Below, piece after piece: positions 32,640-44,706 of a DNA stretch of 64,000 nt. The position numbers were made by a program, and so were the translations under genes. Under the pieces are notes generated by a model. The model saw nothing but the letters and a program-made list of their open reading frames with translations, made no database searches and was not told the DNA's origin. Position 1 is the stretch's first letter. Each line of letters opens with the position of its first letter. This DNA is from Canna indica (Eukaryota > Streptophyta > Magnoliopsida > Zingiberales > Cannaceae): positions 80,253,501 through 80,317,500 of the forward strand of contig CP136890.1 in the NCBI GenBank assembly GCA_034359265.1, in the 5' to 3' direction.

Positions 32640-35600
32640 TTTGATTTTTGGTTTGGTTAGCTTGCTAAGTAGCTATTTTTTCACTAAAACATTAGTGTAG
32701 CTTACTTGCAAGTTATAAGTATTTTAGGAAGACTAATTAGGAAGAAAAAGATTAGTTTGGCAAATTTTTATGAATTAGGTATAACTTTGATAAATCCAAA
32801 ATCTTAGTGTTATACCTCAATGTTTAAGCTTAAACTATGTCTCTATACTGATGATTAGATTTGCATGATAAAATTCTTGATTTCTCATGAGTAGGTAGAA
32901 TTTTAGCACTTAGGCAAATTTTATTGAATGAAATTTGTTCTAGGTTGATACTTACCATTAGAGACCTTCTTATAAGTCCAAACTAGTTTAACATGATTAT
33001 GAATCTTATTCATCAAATGATTCACATCTTAAGATCCCTTAGATTCAGTTTGATAACATGTTAATTCTTTAAAATGAATCCTTATTATCTAGCATATGTT
33101 AAAGTGTTAAATGAAACTTGCATTGAATCTTGCTATGTAGTAAGCTAGCTTGCTAGTTGACATATTATTTCATTATGATACTAATGATATCTACTTGCAT
33201 GTTGTGAATGCTAATGAAAGCTATGCTATCTAAAATCAAATGAAAAAGGAAATGAAAAAGTTTGGAAAAATTTTCAGAAATAATGTATGATTTAGTTTTA
33301 CAAAATTTTTAGTTAATTCTTGAATTTTCATGTTTAATGATGTCTCTATACTCATGATTGATGTTGCATGATGAATATATGAAATTTTATGAGTAGGTGA
33401 AAGTTTGATAACGTAGGCAATTTCATGATATCTTGATTGAATGAAATTTGCCATAGGTTAAAATTCATATTAGAGACCTCATTTTGAGTTAGTGGTTGTC
33501 AAACATGTTTAGATATACATATCACTTGAGTCAAGGTGTTTAAAAATGAAAATTCATGTCTAGATGAACAATGTGATAATTATATCACTTTAGAGGACTT
33601 AAGCTTAAGAAGTTTGACCCAAGTCAACAAATCGACTTGGACATTTCATTTTAAGTCCAAAACTTCATAAACATGTTTAGGAATAGGTATGACATGTTTC
33701 CATGCATTTAGAATGAAAAATTAATATGGATATGAATAAAATGACAATAGAGGTCAATTCATGAAAACATCTGTTGAACCAAGTTGACCCAAGTCAACAA
33801 GTTGACTTAAATGTTTTATTTTTTATCCATATTTGAGAAACATGTTTATATTTACTCATGTTAGGTATCCATAGGTTTAAATTTGAAAAATCATGAGTAA
33901 ATGTTAAGATTGAAACTTAGCAAGTTTCATAAAAACTAGTTTAGTTTTTGAATGAAACTATGCTAGGTTGATATCTTAATTTAAGGACAAAATTTTTATT
34001 TCAAACTTGACATATGATCTTTCTATGACCATCATGTAGTGTCATGAAAGTTTGAATAAAAATTGAATTTTTTTTAAGAATAACTGAAAATTACAAAAAT
34101 ACATTTCAACTTTACAATTGGTATAATTTTAGTTATTTCTAGAAAAATATAGATTTTTTTTTAAATGATTGTTGAAACTTCACGTTCACTGAAAAAATCT
34201 AGTTTCTTCAGTAAAAATTTCAAAACATTTCATCAAGAATCTAATTAATAATGGATTTTTAAAGTTGGATTTCAAAACTCAAAGTATCATCATTCTTGAA
34301 ATATCGATCTTTTCGATACTTTGAATTTTCTTCAGAAAAAAACTTCAAATGAAACTTTGTACATGTTATTTTGATTTCATCTCTAATATTGTTCTCATTA
34401 TTCCTTGAGTAAAATCATTTCTAAAAATGATTTTGATATTTAAAATCAATATAGGATGAAAAATAGTATTTGAAAATTCTTTTGAGTTCAAACTTTATTC
34501 ATGCATTTCAAATGACCATTCAATATTTGGTATCAAGAATTTTCATCCAACAATTGATACATGATTTTGTATGAATTTAAAAACTTGATTTGTGAAAACT
34601 AAAGGTATAGGTTGACTTAAGTCAACAAAGTGAATTAAAAATTTCATCTTAAGCCCAAACTTAATTCATAGACTTACATTATCTCATGTTTGATGTCTAG
34701 ATGCCTAAATATGAGAAAAACATGAGTAGATAGCAAAACTTGAGACTTAGCATTTTCATGTCTTTCATGCTTATTTCAAATGAAAACATGCTAAGTTCAT
34801 ATTTGAATTAAATGATATTATTTTCATTTGAAACTTCTCAAACATGCTTTAAATGATTAGATCTTGGTATTGTGAAAGTTTGAATGAGATCAAAAATGTC
34901 ATGAAAAAGAAATAATATTCATAGAAATATTGAGTACATACATGATTTAATTTTGAATTCAAATACTTAGTTTTTGAACATATCATGTATGAATTTTTTT
35001 TCATATCAAATTATTTGTTTGTCATCCTTTGGTTGAGATTTACTCATGTATAAAGGTCTCATTTTCAATCTATATTTGAGGAACATGTTTAGATTTACTC
35101 ATGTTAGGTATCTATATATAGGTTTAAATTTGAAAAATCATGAGTAAATGTTAAGATTGAAACTTAGCAAGTTTCATAAAAACTAGTTTAGTTTTGAATG
35201 AAACCATGCTAGGTTGATATCTTGACTTAAGGACATAATTTTTATTTCAAACTTGACAAATACTCTTTACATAATCACATTATGGTGTCATGAAAGTTTA
35301 AATGAAAATTGAACAAGTTTTAAAGAATAACTAAAAATTACAAAAATACCATTGCAACCTACATTTGGTATAAATTTCATTTATTTCTAAGAAAGTATAC
35401 AAAAATTCTTTTTAGATGATTCTTGAAACTACACATTCACTGAAAAATCTAGTTTTATCAGTAAAAATTTTAAAAAGTTTCATCAAGAATCGGATTTAAA
35501 GTGAATTTTTGAAGTTGGATTTTAAAACACAAAGTATCATCATTCTTGAAACGCTAATCTTTTCGACACTTTGATTTTTCTTCAAAAATTTCAATAAAAA

Positions 35601-36662
35601 CTCATGTACACCATTTGGATTCTATTTCTAATATCATTTACATAATTTCATGAGTAAAATCATTTCTAGGAATGATTTTGATATTTCGGATGATAGCTAG
35701 GATCCATTTGTTGATTAAAATCAATATAGGATGAAAAATGGTCTTTGAAAAATTCTTTTGAGTTTAAACTTCGTTCATGTATTTCATATGACCATTTAAT
35801 AATTGGTATCATAATCTTCGTCCAAACAAATTGGTTTCAAAAATATTTGTCAAAAATATGACTTTGTATAAACTTAAAAGCTTGATTTTTGAAAACTTTA
35901 AGTATAGGTTGACCTAAGTCAACAAAGTGAATTAAAATTTTTATCTTAAGCCCAAACTTGATTCATAGACTTACATAATCTCATATTTAATGTCTCGATA
36001 CCTAAGTTTGAGAAAACAGGAGTAGATAGCAAAACTTGATACTTTGCACCTTCATGTTTTCATGCTTATTTCAAATGAAAATGTGCTAAGTTCATTTTTA
36101 GATCAAATGACATTAGTTTCACTTCAAACTTAAGACATGAGTTAAATGACCATATCTTGATAGTTTGAAAGTTTGAATGAAATCTAAAAATATCACGAAA
36201 AACATATGAATACATTCATACTTGAGTGCATACATGTTTGAGTGTTGAATTGTATCTATCAATTTTTTATCATGTATGATTTTATTTTCATATCATATAC
36301 TTGTTTTCCATCCCTAGGATTGAGATTGTCATGTTTCATGAAAAATCTTTAGAGTATCAACTTCATGAAAAAATACTTGTCTTTCATCCCTTTGAATAGA
36401 TAGACCCTTCTTGCCCTTTTTGATTGATGTCAAAAGGGGGAGAAATGTGTAGTCAAAAGGGGGAGAAATGTATAGTTAAAATGGGGAGAAACGTATAGGT
36501 AAAGGGGAGAAAAATATAGGAAATCCATGCATATAGATAGGGGGAGTTTATTCTTTTAGATATGCATGTTGATAGGGGGAGAAATCCCTTAGTTGATATC
36601 CTTGTGCTTTAATGATTATATATTTTCTTAAGGATGTTTGTCATCATCAAAAAGGAGGAGAT
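32640..36662 (+). other. Conserved non-coding tail of copy A
   Basis: No frame longer than about 70 codons and no pol motif was seen. It has repeated CAAGTTGACCCAAGTCAACAAG.TGACTT palindromic motifs (33617, 33780, 34610, 35909) and an internal duplication: 33840-34130 resembles 35087-35380. Before the LTR it has at least four GGGGGAGAAAT-type units (36433-36600). The same layout is seen in copies B and C. Confidence 0.7.
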
Positions 36663-38142
36663 TGTTGGCTTTAGGTTTTCAACCTTAGCCTTAATCTCGG
36701 TTTTGATGGTTTTGATGATAACAAATATGGGACTATTGATTTCATTGAGAACATCTTCAGGTTCCATGTCAATAGCGTTTAATGTCCTCGATCGAAAATA
36801 TCGAAGAAATTAGATATCGAAAGGACATTGATCGTCGCGCTCGGGTTCATCGTGGAAAGTTTCTCGAAGATCGACGAGTGCACCAAAGTCGCTTGGACGA
36901 GTCCAAAGATCACGTCAAAAGCTCTCTAATATGATGCTCGTTGAAAGCTGAAACCCGGTACGAAGCGCGGAAGAAATAGGTTGAAGTAATAAACTTCAAC
37001 CTAGGTTCGGTCGACGGGGCGATCGATCGAATGAAGGAAAAAAGTAGCAGAGCTACCTTGGTCGACCGGGCGGTCGACCGATGGAAGCCCAAAATGGGCA
37101 GTAGCTCGGGCGGTCGACCAACCTGTTGATACCCGAAGATGTAGATCGCGTCGGTCAACCAACGGGTCGACCGAAGATCGGGATCGATGTTTTTGCATCT
37201 GGGCGATCGACCCGTTGGTCTACCGATCACAGAGTAAAGAGCAGCAGTTGAAGCTGCGGTCGAACAATCGGTCGACCAACCATTCGATCGACGGCCTGTA
37301 ACGGATAGTTTTCTATCCGTTGAAACAACCATTTCTTCAGCAGGGTATAAATATACCCTCATATGATTCTTTTAATACTTCCTTGACTCCTACAGATTTT
37401 TATTGAGCATTTAAAAGGAGATTAAAGCCTTCAAATAGATTGTTTTGGAGCGCGCGTTGATTTCTGTCGAGTTCTTCTACAAGCGCACAAGCTTTGCTTC
37501 TCAACTCAGGTGTTGATTCAAGCTCTATTACTTGACGAGTTAAAGGATTGAAGGATTGCAAAAGAGCACAAATTCTTAGTTTATTTTAAGCTCTTTTCAA
37601 TTGTATTTTAATTGTTATTTAAATTGTTTGATTTGTGAGTCTGTAGAAGACCTGCTGTTAGGTCTTGAAGTTGGTGGAAGCCTTGGTGTTTGATGTTTAA
37701 ATCCACCGGTGTAATTAAACGTAGTTGTTGCTAAGATTAGTTTAGTTGTCCCTTATGGTTGAGGTGGAAGAGTGCACTCGATAAGAAGGCGGAGACTTCC
37801 GGGTGTGGAAGTACCTTAGGTCGAGAGTGAGACTCTTCAAGTGAAAAGTCTTCTGTGTAAGGGAAACGTAAATTAATCTAGTAAAACTAGTTTGGAAATC
37901 CTAAGCGGGGTGCTTAGGTAGTGAAGTAGGTATTGGTGCCGAACCACTATAAATCATGTGTTTGCATTGATCTTGTGTTCCTTGCATGTTTTAATTGCTT
38001 ATCATTTTTATATATTGCTTTCGCGTATTTCTCGATTCGTGAATTGTCTAACGTTTTAAGAAAATGATTAAAATTGTAACTTAGGTGAATAATATAGTAA
38101 ATATACTATTCACCCTCCTCTAGTATCGTCATTTCGCCCACA
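36663..38142 (+). repeat. 3' LTR of copy A
   Basis: 1480 bp, TGTTGGCTTTAGG...TTTCGCCCACA. The palindrome array (GGTCGACC/CGGTCGACCG) covers about 37010-37295. The family hairpins follow: ACTTCC-GGGTGT-GGAAGT near 37795 and CCTAAGC-GGGGT-GCTTAGG near 37900. A 150-codon minus-strand frame inside it is an effect of the CG-rich array. Confidence 0.9.
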
Positions 38143-38640
38143 CCGAAGACCCTTCGAAATTGCCTATTATCTTTCAAAATCGGCAGAAATGAATTTCGCA
38201 AGCAACACCCAACAACCTTACACAAAAGTTCCTTCTTAAAAAATAACAAATCCTCTACTCCACTACAATTACGAGGAAACGAAGAGCCATCAGAAAACAT
38301 TATATAGTTATCTCAATCGTTCCCTTCTATTGTTCCTCATAACACCTCTTTCAATCACCTCAGCAACACTAGAATCTGGAATTTTATAGCAGCTTCTCAA
38401 ATTGCCCTCAATTAGCATTGCACATTATACATGTTATGCCCCAATAGTTGTTAGGATATGGAATTTTAGCAAAATCACAATCTAATAGTATATGTTCAGC
38501 CTCATCCATTTCACTTCCATACTCAGCATCTCCGAGGTCTGCTTTCATTTACACCGGCAAACATAGGTAGCATTAGTTGGCAATCTCTATCAAATCCCAA
38601 GCCAGTTTTCAAATGAAATTGTGCACCCTTGATCTCACCT
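38143..38640 (-). pseudogene. LINE fragment (zf-RVT to RNase H), minus strand
   Basis: Read on the minus strand, DEAEHILLDCDFAKI (about 38455-38500) matches the zf-RVT 'EHILLHCPFA' core, and LPTNATYVCRC precedes it near 38560. Further on, FSDGSSF near 38275 fits the start of an L1 RNase H (DGS). Frames are broken. It lies directly against the 3' end of copy A and before the Gypsy LTR. It is on the opposite strand to the LINE at 27.5-32.6 kb, so it is a separate insertion or an inverted piece. Confidence 0.6.
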
Positions 38641-39063
38641 TTTGCATTGGACTAGTTCTTTGGGCTCGGCCGGACTAGCTAGGCCCAGAAGCACAGCGCC
38701 CCCAACACGTGAACTAGACTCAGGTCAAACTAAGTGCAACTTAGCCCGCCAAACAAGGATATCAACATCATTTATTATTAGGGATTCAACAGCAATGAGT
38801 CCGCCATCTTAGGGATAAACACCGACCCATTTAGGGGGCATATCCCCGCGAGATTTTGGGAGACATTAACATCGCACACCCCAACCTGTCTCATAAAATA
38901 GACATGACGCATATCAGATATACTCTCGATTCCAATTTTATACCCATGATCTGGAATTCTCTCTCACTTAGAGCGTTAGAGTGTCTTTACAGGTCACCAC
39001 CGGAGCCACATTGGACCAAGGAGAAGTGAAGGCTTGCGGCAACCCTCACTTCAGGAGAGAACG
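38641..39063 (+). repeat. 5' LTR (3' portion visible) of the Gypsy element
   Basis: Related to 320-1165 of this window. The right end is set by the primer-binding region at 39064. The left end is uncertain because the LINE fragment abuts it, so the LTR is probably truncated. Confidence 0.65.
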
Positions 39064-39083
39064 TTTGGCATCCAACGTGGGGC
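39064..39083 (+). other. Gypsy primer-binding region
   Basis: TTTGGCATCCAACGTGGGGC differs at three positions from the TTTGGCGCCCACCGTGGGGC found after the LTR of Tat-type Gypsy elements. It lies directly downstream of the LTR. Confidence 0.65.
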
Positions 39084-39339
39084 TGAGTAAAGCTTACATG
39101 CCCCACCATTACATACACCTGGAGTCAGGCAAACATTGCTGCTAACAGGCAACAACCTAGCAACAACGTTCTCCAGTTATCTAGAGACGCTAACACGGCG
39201 AAGAGTGACGCTCTAGTGTCCATCGGCTCAATGCTAGAGGAGCTACGATGCCTGATCGTCAATCTCCAGACATAGAACTAAAGGTTGACAACCTAGGTCG
39301 ATGTGCTAACATAGTATAAAGAACAGTATCCAGCCAAGC

Positions 39340-40052
39340 ATGAACATCGCTGCTCGGAGAGCGAAGAAGACAACCGTCATAAGAGAACTAGGAGATTGGC
39401 CTCGATCTTTAGAGACGAGATCTCCCACACGCAACACGAGAGTGAAGGAACCATGGTCACATATAGATGTCGCTCCTTCCCCTGACGTCGACTCAGGAGC
39501 GTTTGCGGAACACATCATGGCAGTACCTCTTCCTAACAATTTCGAGCTATTCACCACCCTCCAACCTTACGACGACACGAGTGACCCGTCCACCCATATG
39601 AAGATGTTTAGGTCTATGATGCTCCTCAATGGCGCTACCGAATCCATTTTATGTCGAGCCTTTCCCACCTTCATGGAAAAGGCCGCACTAATATGGTTCT
39701 CGACCCTCCCATCAGGATCCGTACACACCTTCTAGGAGCTCTCCAAAGCGTTCATCAACATGTTCTTCTCGTCTCGGATCTATTCCAAGACCGAGGACTC
39801 CCTCCACTACATCAAGCAGGGACAGAATGAACCGCACAGGGAATATCTGATGAGATTAAACATTGTGGCCATGGAGATCCCTAACCTCGACCCTAATATC
39901 GAGTTGTATTCTATTAAGCACAACATGAAACTTGGATAGTTCGCAGACCAAATAGCTCTGTCCAAGCCAAGAACTATGGGTGAGTTCCAAGAATGGGTAG
40001 TGTGCTACATGGAGATGGAAGAGCTTAGAGAGGCCAGAAAAATCGAAAAGCA
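39340..40052 (+). pseudogene. Gypsy gag (retrotransposon gag domain), N-terminal part
   Basis: Gag forms the virus-like particle. The frame reads PLPNNFELFTTLQPYDDTSD, then LCRAFPTFMEKAALIWFSTL, ELSKAFINMFFSSRIYSKTE, LHYIKQGQNEPHREYLMRLN and ALSKPRTMGEFQEWVVCYME, the typical Gypsy retrotrans_gag order. Two in-frame stops are visible (39733-39735 and after KLG near 39937); otherwise the frame is held. It is cut at codon ~237 by the insertion of copy B. Confidence 0.9.
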
Positions 40053-41600
40053 TGTCGGCGAAATGGCGACACTAGAGGGGGGATGAATAGTGTGTTTATT
40101 AAAACGATTAGCCTAAATTCCAATTTTAGTCGATTACTTAATTCGTTAGGCTAAGCACGATTGAATGATTTGATGCGGAAGTGATAAATAATTAAGGCAA
40201 TTAAAACAATCAACAAATCAATGCAAACACAGAGATTTTATAGTGGTTCGGCCTCAATGCCTACTCCACTACCTAAGCACCCCGCTTAGGACTTCCAAAC
40301 TAGTTTTACTAGATTAATTCTGTTTCCCTTACACAGAGGACTTTTCACTGGAAAGTCTCCGCTCTCCAACCAAAGGCACTTCCACACCCGGAAATATCTC
40401 GTCTTCCTACCGAGAGTACTTTCCCACCTCAACCCTAAGGGACAACTAAACTAATCTCAGTAAACACTACGTTTACACAAGTGGCTTTACTCCTTCTACA
40501 CCAAGGATACCACTTTCCACACACAAGACCAAACACCTGGTCTTCTCAAATCCAAATAAAAATAGTTCAAATAACAGTAAAGATTACAAACAAAAGAGCT
40601 AGGGATAAACCAATAATAAAAGCTCCTTTTCAAGCCTTTGAAACCTTCAACTCGTCAAGGAATGATCTTGATCAAAAACTCGAGTTGAAGCAGCAGCTGG
40701 CACTTGAGAAAGGTTGTCGCGGAAAGAAACAGAGCGTCGTTTGATCAATTGATGGAAGGCTTAGATCTTCCTTTTAATAGCTCAATAAAATCTGTAATAG
40801 GGAAAGAAGAAGCTTAAATGAAGTATTAGAGGGTGTATTTATACCCTTGCGAAGAAACGGCTATTCAACGGGTAGAAAATTATCCGTTACAGATCGTCGG
40901 TCGAAGCATCGGTCGATCGGTCATTCGACCGCTGTAATTATCCCTGTGGTCGGTCAACCGATTGGTCGACCGCCAGACGCAGATCGCACGATCTGCGATC
41001 TTCGGTCGATCGACACGGTTGCGTCTTCGACTTATACACAGGTCGGTCGACCGCCAGCCTTGGCCAATTTCTTTCTTCATTCGATTGACCCATCGGTCGA
41101 CCGACGCGATCTTTCATCGCAGGTATCAGCAGGTCGGTCGACCGATGGGTCGACCGCCTGAGCTACTACCCGTTTTGGGCTTCCATCGGTTGACCGCTCG
41201 GTCGACCGAAGTAGCTCTGCTACTTTCTTTACCTTCGGTCGATCGACCGATCGATCGACCGAACCTAGGTTGAATGTTATTTCTTCAGCCTATTTCTTTC
41301 GCGCTTTATTTTCGGGTTCCGGCTTTCAACTAGCATCATCTTGGAGAGCTTTTGACTTGATCTTTGGACTCGTCCAAGCGACTTTGGTGCACTCGTCGAT
41401 CTTCGGGAAACTTCCGCGATGAACTCGAGCGCGACGATCAATGTCCTTCTGATTTCACAGTTTCTCTGATCGAGGACATCGAACGCTAGTCGATATGGAA
41501 CCTGGAAGATATTCTCAATGAAATCATTAGTTCCATGTTTGTTATCATCAAAACCATCAAGATCGAGATTAAGGGTAAGGTTGAAAACCTAAAGCCAACA
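40053..41600 (-). repeat. 3' LTR of copy B
   Basis: 1548 bp. The palindrome array is at about 40895-41265 (many GGTCGACCG and GATCGACCG units). The hairpins are at 40275-40290 (CTAAGC-ACCCC-GCTTAG), about 40335-40356 (GGACTTT-TCACTGG-AAAGTC) and 40378-40392. The terminal inverted arm AGGTT-GAA-AACCT is near 41581. Confidence 0.92.
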
Positions 41601-44600
41601 ATCTCTCCCTTTTTGATGATAACAAACATCCTTAAGAAAATATATCATTAAAGCATAAGGATATCAACTAGGGGATTTCTCCCCCTATCAATATGCATAT
41701 CTATAAGATAAACTCCCCTTATCTATATGCATGGATTTCCTATATTTTTCTTCCCCTTTTTCTTATACACTTATCCATCTTTTGACCTATACATTTCTCC
41801 CCCTTTATCCATACTCATCTCCCCCTTTTGACATCAATCAAAAAGGGCATGAGAGGCTATCTACTCAAAGGGATGAAACACAATTAATACATGAGGTTGA
41901 GACTCTGAGGATTATTTAATTATTTTCATGAAACATGGGTATCTCAACCAAAGGGATGGAAAAACAATTTGATATGATCACTCAATCATACAATGAAAAT
42001 AAATTAATATGTATGCACTCAAGTATGAATGTACTCATATATTTTTCATGACATTTTTAAATTTCATTCAAACTTTCAAAATACAAGGATATAATCATTT
42101 AAAGAATGTATATCAAGTTTGAATTGAAACTAATGTCATTTGATCTAAATATGAACATAACATGTTTTCATTTGAAGTAAGCATGAAAACTATGAAAATG
42201 CTAAGTCTCAAGTTTTGTTATCTACTCATATTTTCTCAAACATAGGCATCTAAACATCAAACATGAGATAGTGTAAGACTATGAATTAAGTTTGGGCTTA
42301 AGATGTGATTATTAAGTTACTTTGTTGACTTAAGTCAACCTATAGTTCTAATTTTCAAAAATCACCCTTTTAAATTTAATCAAAATTATATTTTTGACAA
42401 ATGTTTTTGAAACTAATTTTTGGATGAAAGATTTGATACCAAATATAGAATACTCACTTTGATACCAATTGTGGGATGAAAATTTTGATACCAATTGTGG
42501 ATGAAAATTTTGATACCAATTATTGAATAGACATTTGAAATGCATGTATCAAATTTGAACTCAAAATGAATTTAAAAATTAAAGTCCATTTTTCATCCTA
42601 TATTATTTTCAAATAAACAAATGGATCCTAGCTATCACCTAAAATATCAAAATCATTCCTAGAAATGATTTTACTCATGAAAATATGTGAATGATATTAG
42701 AATTAGAATCCAAATGGTGTACATGAGTTTTTCTTAAAACTTTTTTTAATTTTCATTCAAACTTTTATGACACCACATGATGGTCATATAAAGAGTATAT
42801 GTCAAGTTTGAAATGAAAATTTTGTCTTTAAGTCAAGATATCAACCTGGCATGATTTCATTCAAAACTAACTAGTTTTCATGAAACTTGTCAAGTTTCAA
42901 TCTTAACATTTACTCATGATTTTTCAAATTTAACCCTATGGATACGTAACATGAGTAAATCTAAACATGTTTATCAAATATGGATCATGAATGAGACCTT
43001 TAAGTCAACTTGTTGACTTGGGTCAACATAGTTCAAAAAGAGGTTTGAATGAATTAATCTCAATTGTCATTTTATCCATATCCATAAGAATTTTTCATTC
43101 TAAGTGCATGGAAACATGTCATACCTATTCCTAAACATGTTTATGAAGTTTTGGACTTAAAATGAAATGACCAAGTCAATTGATACCAATTGTACTTTGT
43201 TGACTTGGACCAAGCTTTTCAAGCTTAAGTCCCCTAAAGTGATATAAATATCACATTGTTCATCTAGACATGAATTTTCAATTTTAACTTTCTAGACTTA
43301 TGTGATTTGTGTATCTTAAACATGTTCATCAAATTTTAACTTAACATGAAGTCTCTAAGGAATAATTTTAACCTAGTTCAATTTCATAAATATCACGATA
43401 TCATGAAATGAGCTAAGTTATCAAGATTTTTTCTACTCATGAAAATTCAAACATATATCATGCAACATCAATCATGAGTATATAGAGACATCATTAAACA
43501 TGAAAAATTCAATTTCTTTTTTCAAAGATTTTTGCAAAATCAAAATCATACCTTTTTTCTTGAAAATTTGCTCAACTTTTTCATTTACTTTTAGATAGCA
43601 TTGTCTTCATTTACTTTCATAACTTGCAAGTAGACATCATTAGTATCATAATGAAATAATATGTCAACTAGCAAGCTAACGAACTAAATAGCAAGGTTTA
43701 ATGCAAATTTTCATTAGAATAACTTAACCTATGCTAAATAGTGAAGATTCATTTTTAAGATGGATACCATGATTTCAAAATGAATCTAAGAGATCTTAAA
43801 TTGTGAAACATTTAAAGAATAAGATCTCTACCTATGTTAAACTAGTTTGGACTTACAAGAAGGTCTCTAATAATGAATACCAACCTAGAGCAAGTTTCAT
43901 ATGATGAATTTTGCCTAAGTGCTAAAGTTCTACCTACTCATGAGAAATCAAGGATTTGCCTGCAATTCAAGTCATGAGCATAGAGACATGATTTTAGCTT
44001 AAACAATGAGACACTAAGATTTTGAATTAATTGAAGTTATACCTAATTCATGATAATTTGTCAAACTAATCTTTTTCTTCCTAATTAGCCTTCCTAAAAC
44101 CTTATAACTTGCAAGTATACATCTTAAGTAGACAATGAAATTAAATCTACATGCAAGCTATCAAACTAAATAGTGAAGAGAAAAACCAAGTATCATTTAT
44201 CAAATTCCACTTCACTAAATAGCATGGATTCATTTGATATAAATCTTTATGATAACAAAATGAATCAAGAGATCTCAAAATATAAAATATTTGAAACATA
44301 AGATCTCCAACCCTTCCTATTGGTTGAAAACCGAGAGCCACAAGTAGCCTACGATTTAAAACTGCAAGGTCGCTTAGGCCCATTACAGACCACCTAGGTC
44401 TCCGAGGAGACTGGGAAATCAAAAATCAAAAATATTTTTGAAATATATTAAGAGCGGAGAAAATCAATCAATTTTAAGCATGTATCATAACTTCAACTTA
44501 GATAAAGCAAAGGGATATAGGAGATGATACCGGAATAGTTTTGATGCCAACTTTACCTTAGGCATCAAGGTGATTTGAAGTTGCAACCTCTTGAAGATTT

Positions 44601-44700
44601 CTCATTAAGATCCAAGGTCAACTTCAATCCTTCAATTTTTTTACCCTTGTGTGGTTCATCCCCCTACAAAAGAGCATGATACCTTTGGTACCCAAATAAC
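41601..44700 (-). other. Conserved non-coding tail of copy B
   Basis: Collinear with copies A and C. On the sense (minus) strand it ends with several GGGGGAG-type units (41700-41830) before the polypurine tract. It includes CAAGTCAACAAGTTGACTTAAAG near 43005. A simple direct repeat TTTTGATACCAATTGTGGATGAAAA occurs at 42455-42520. No pol motifs. Confidence 0.75.
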
Positions 44701-44706
44701 TTTCGG

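Larger units (their letters stand above)
32640..38142 (+). mobile_element. Gag-only LTR retrotransposon, copy A (5'-truncated)
   Basis: About 4 kb of non-coding internal DNA (32640-36662) leads into a polypurine tract (AAAAAGGAGGAGAT) and a 3' LTR (36663-38142). The internal part is collinear with the reverse complement of copies B (41601-44190) and C (54581-57330), for example ACTTGCAAGTTATAA...AGGAAG.CTAATTAGGAAG near 32707 and the repeated AAGTCAACAA..GACTT motifs. The gag gene and 5' LTR are missing. The solo LTR at 30914 is not its partner, because that LTR has its own TSD. No TSD for A is visible. Confidence 0.82.

Noticed and set aside
36430..36600. G-rich AAAGGGGG repeats as possible interstitial telomere repeats
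   Set aside because: The plant telomere unit TTTAGGG is not present in array. The units are GGGGGAGAAAT and occur at the same place in other copies of the element.
30914..36662. LTR at 30914 as the 5' LTR of copy A
   Set aside because: The LTR at 30914 has its own perfect TSD on both sides, and LINE RNase H follows it rather than a primer-binding site and gag.
36910..37362. A 150-codon minus-strand ORF in an LTR
   Set aside because: It is made by the CG-rich palindrome array (GGTCGACCG), which lacks stop codons in several frames. Similar false ORFs occur at 40847-41273, 46260-46690, 53866-54472 and 60064-60515.
40890..41270. Regularly spaced repeats that might look like a CRISPR array
   Set aside because: The repeated motif is only 8-10 bp, palindromic and irregularly spaced, and it sits in plant LTRs. 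No cas genes; the genome is eukaryotic.
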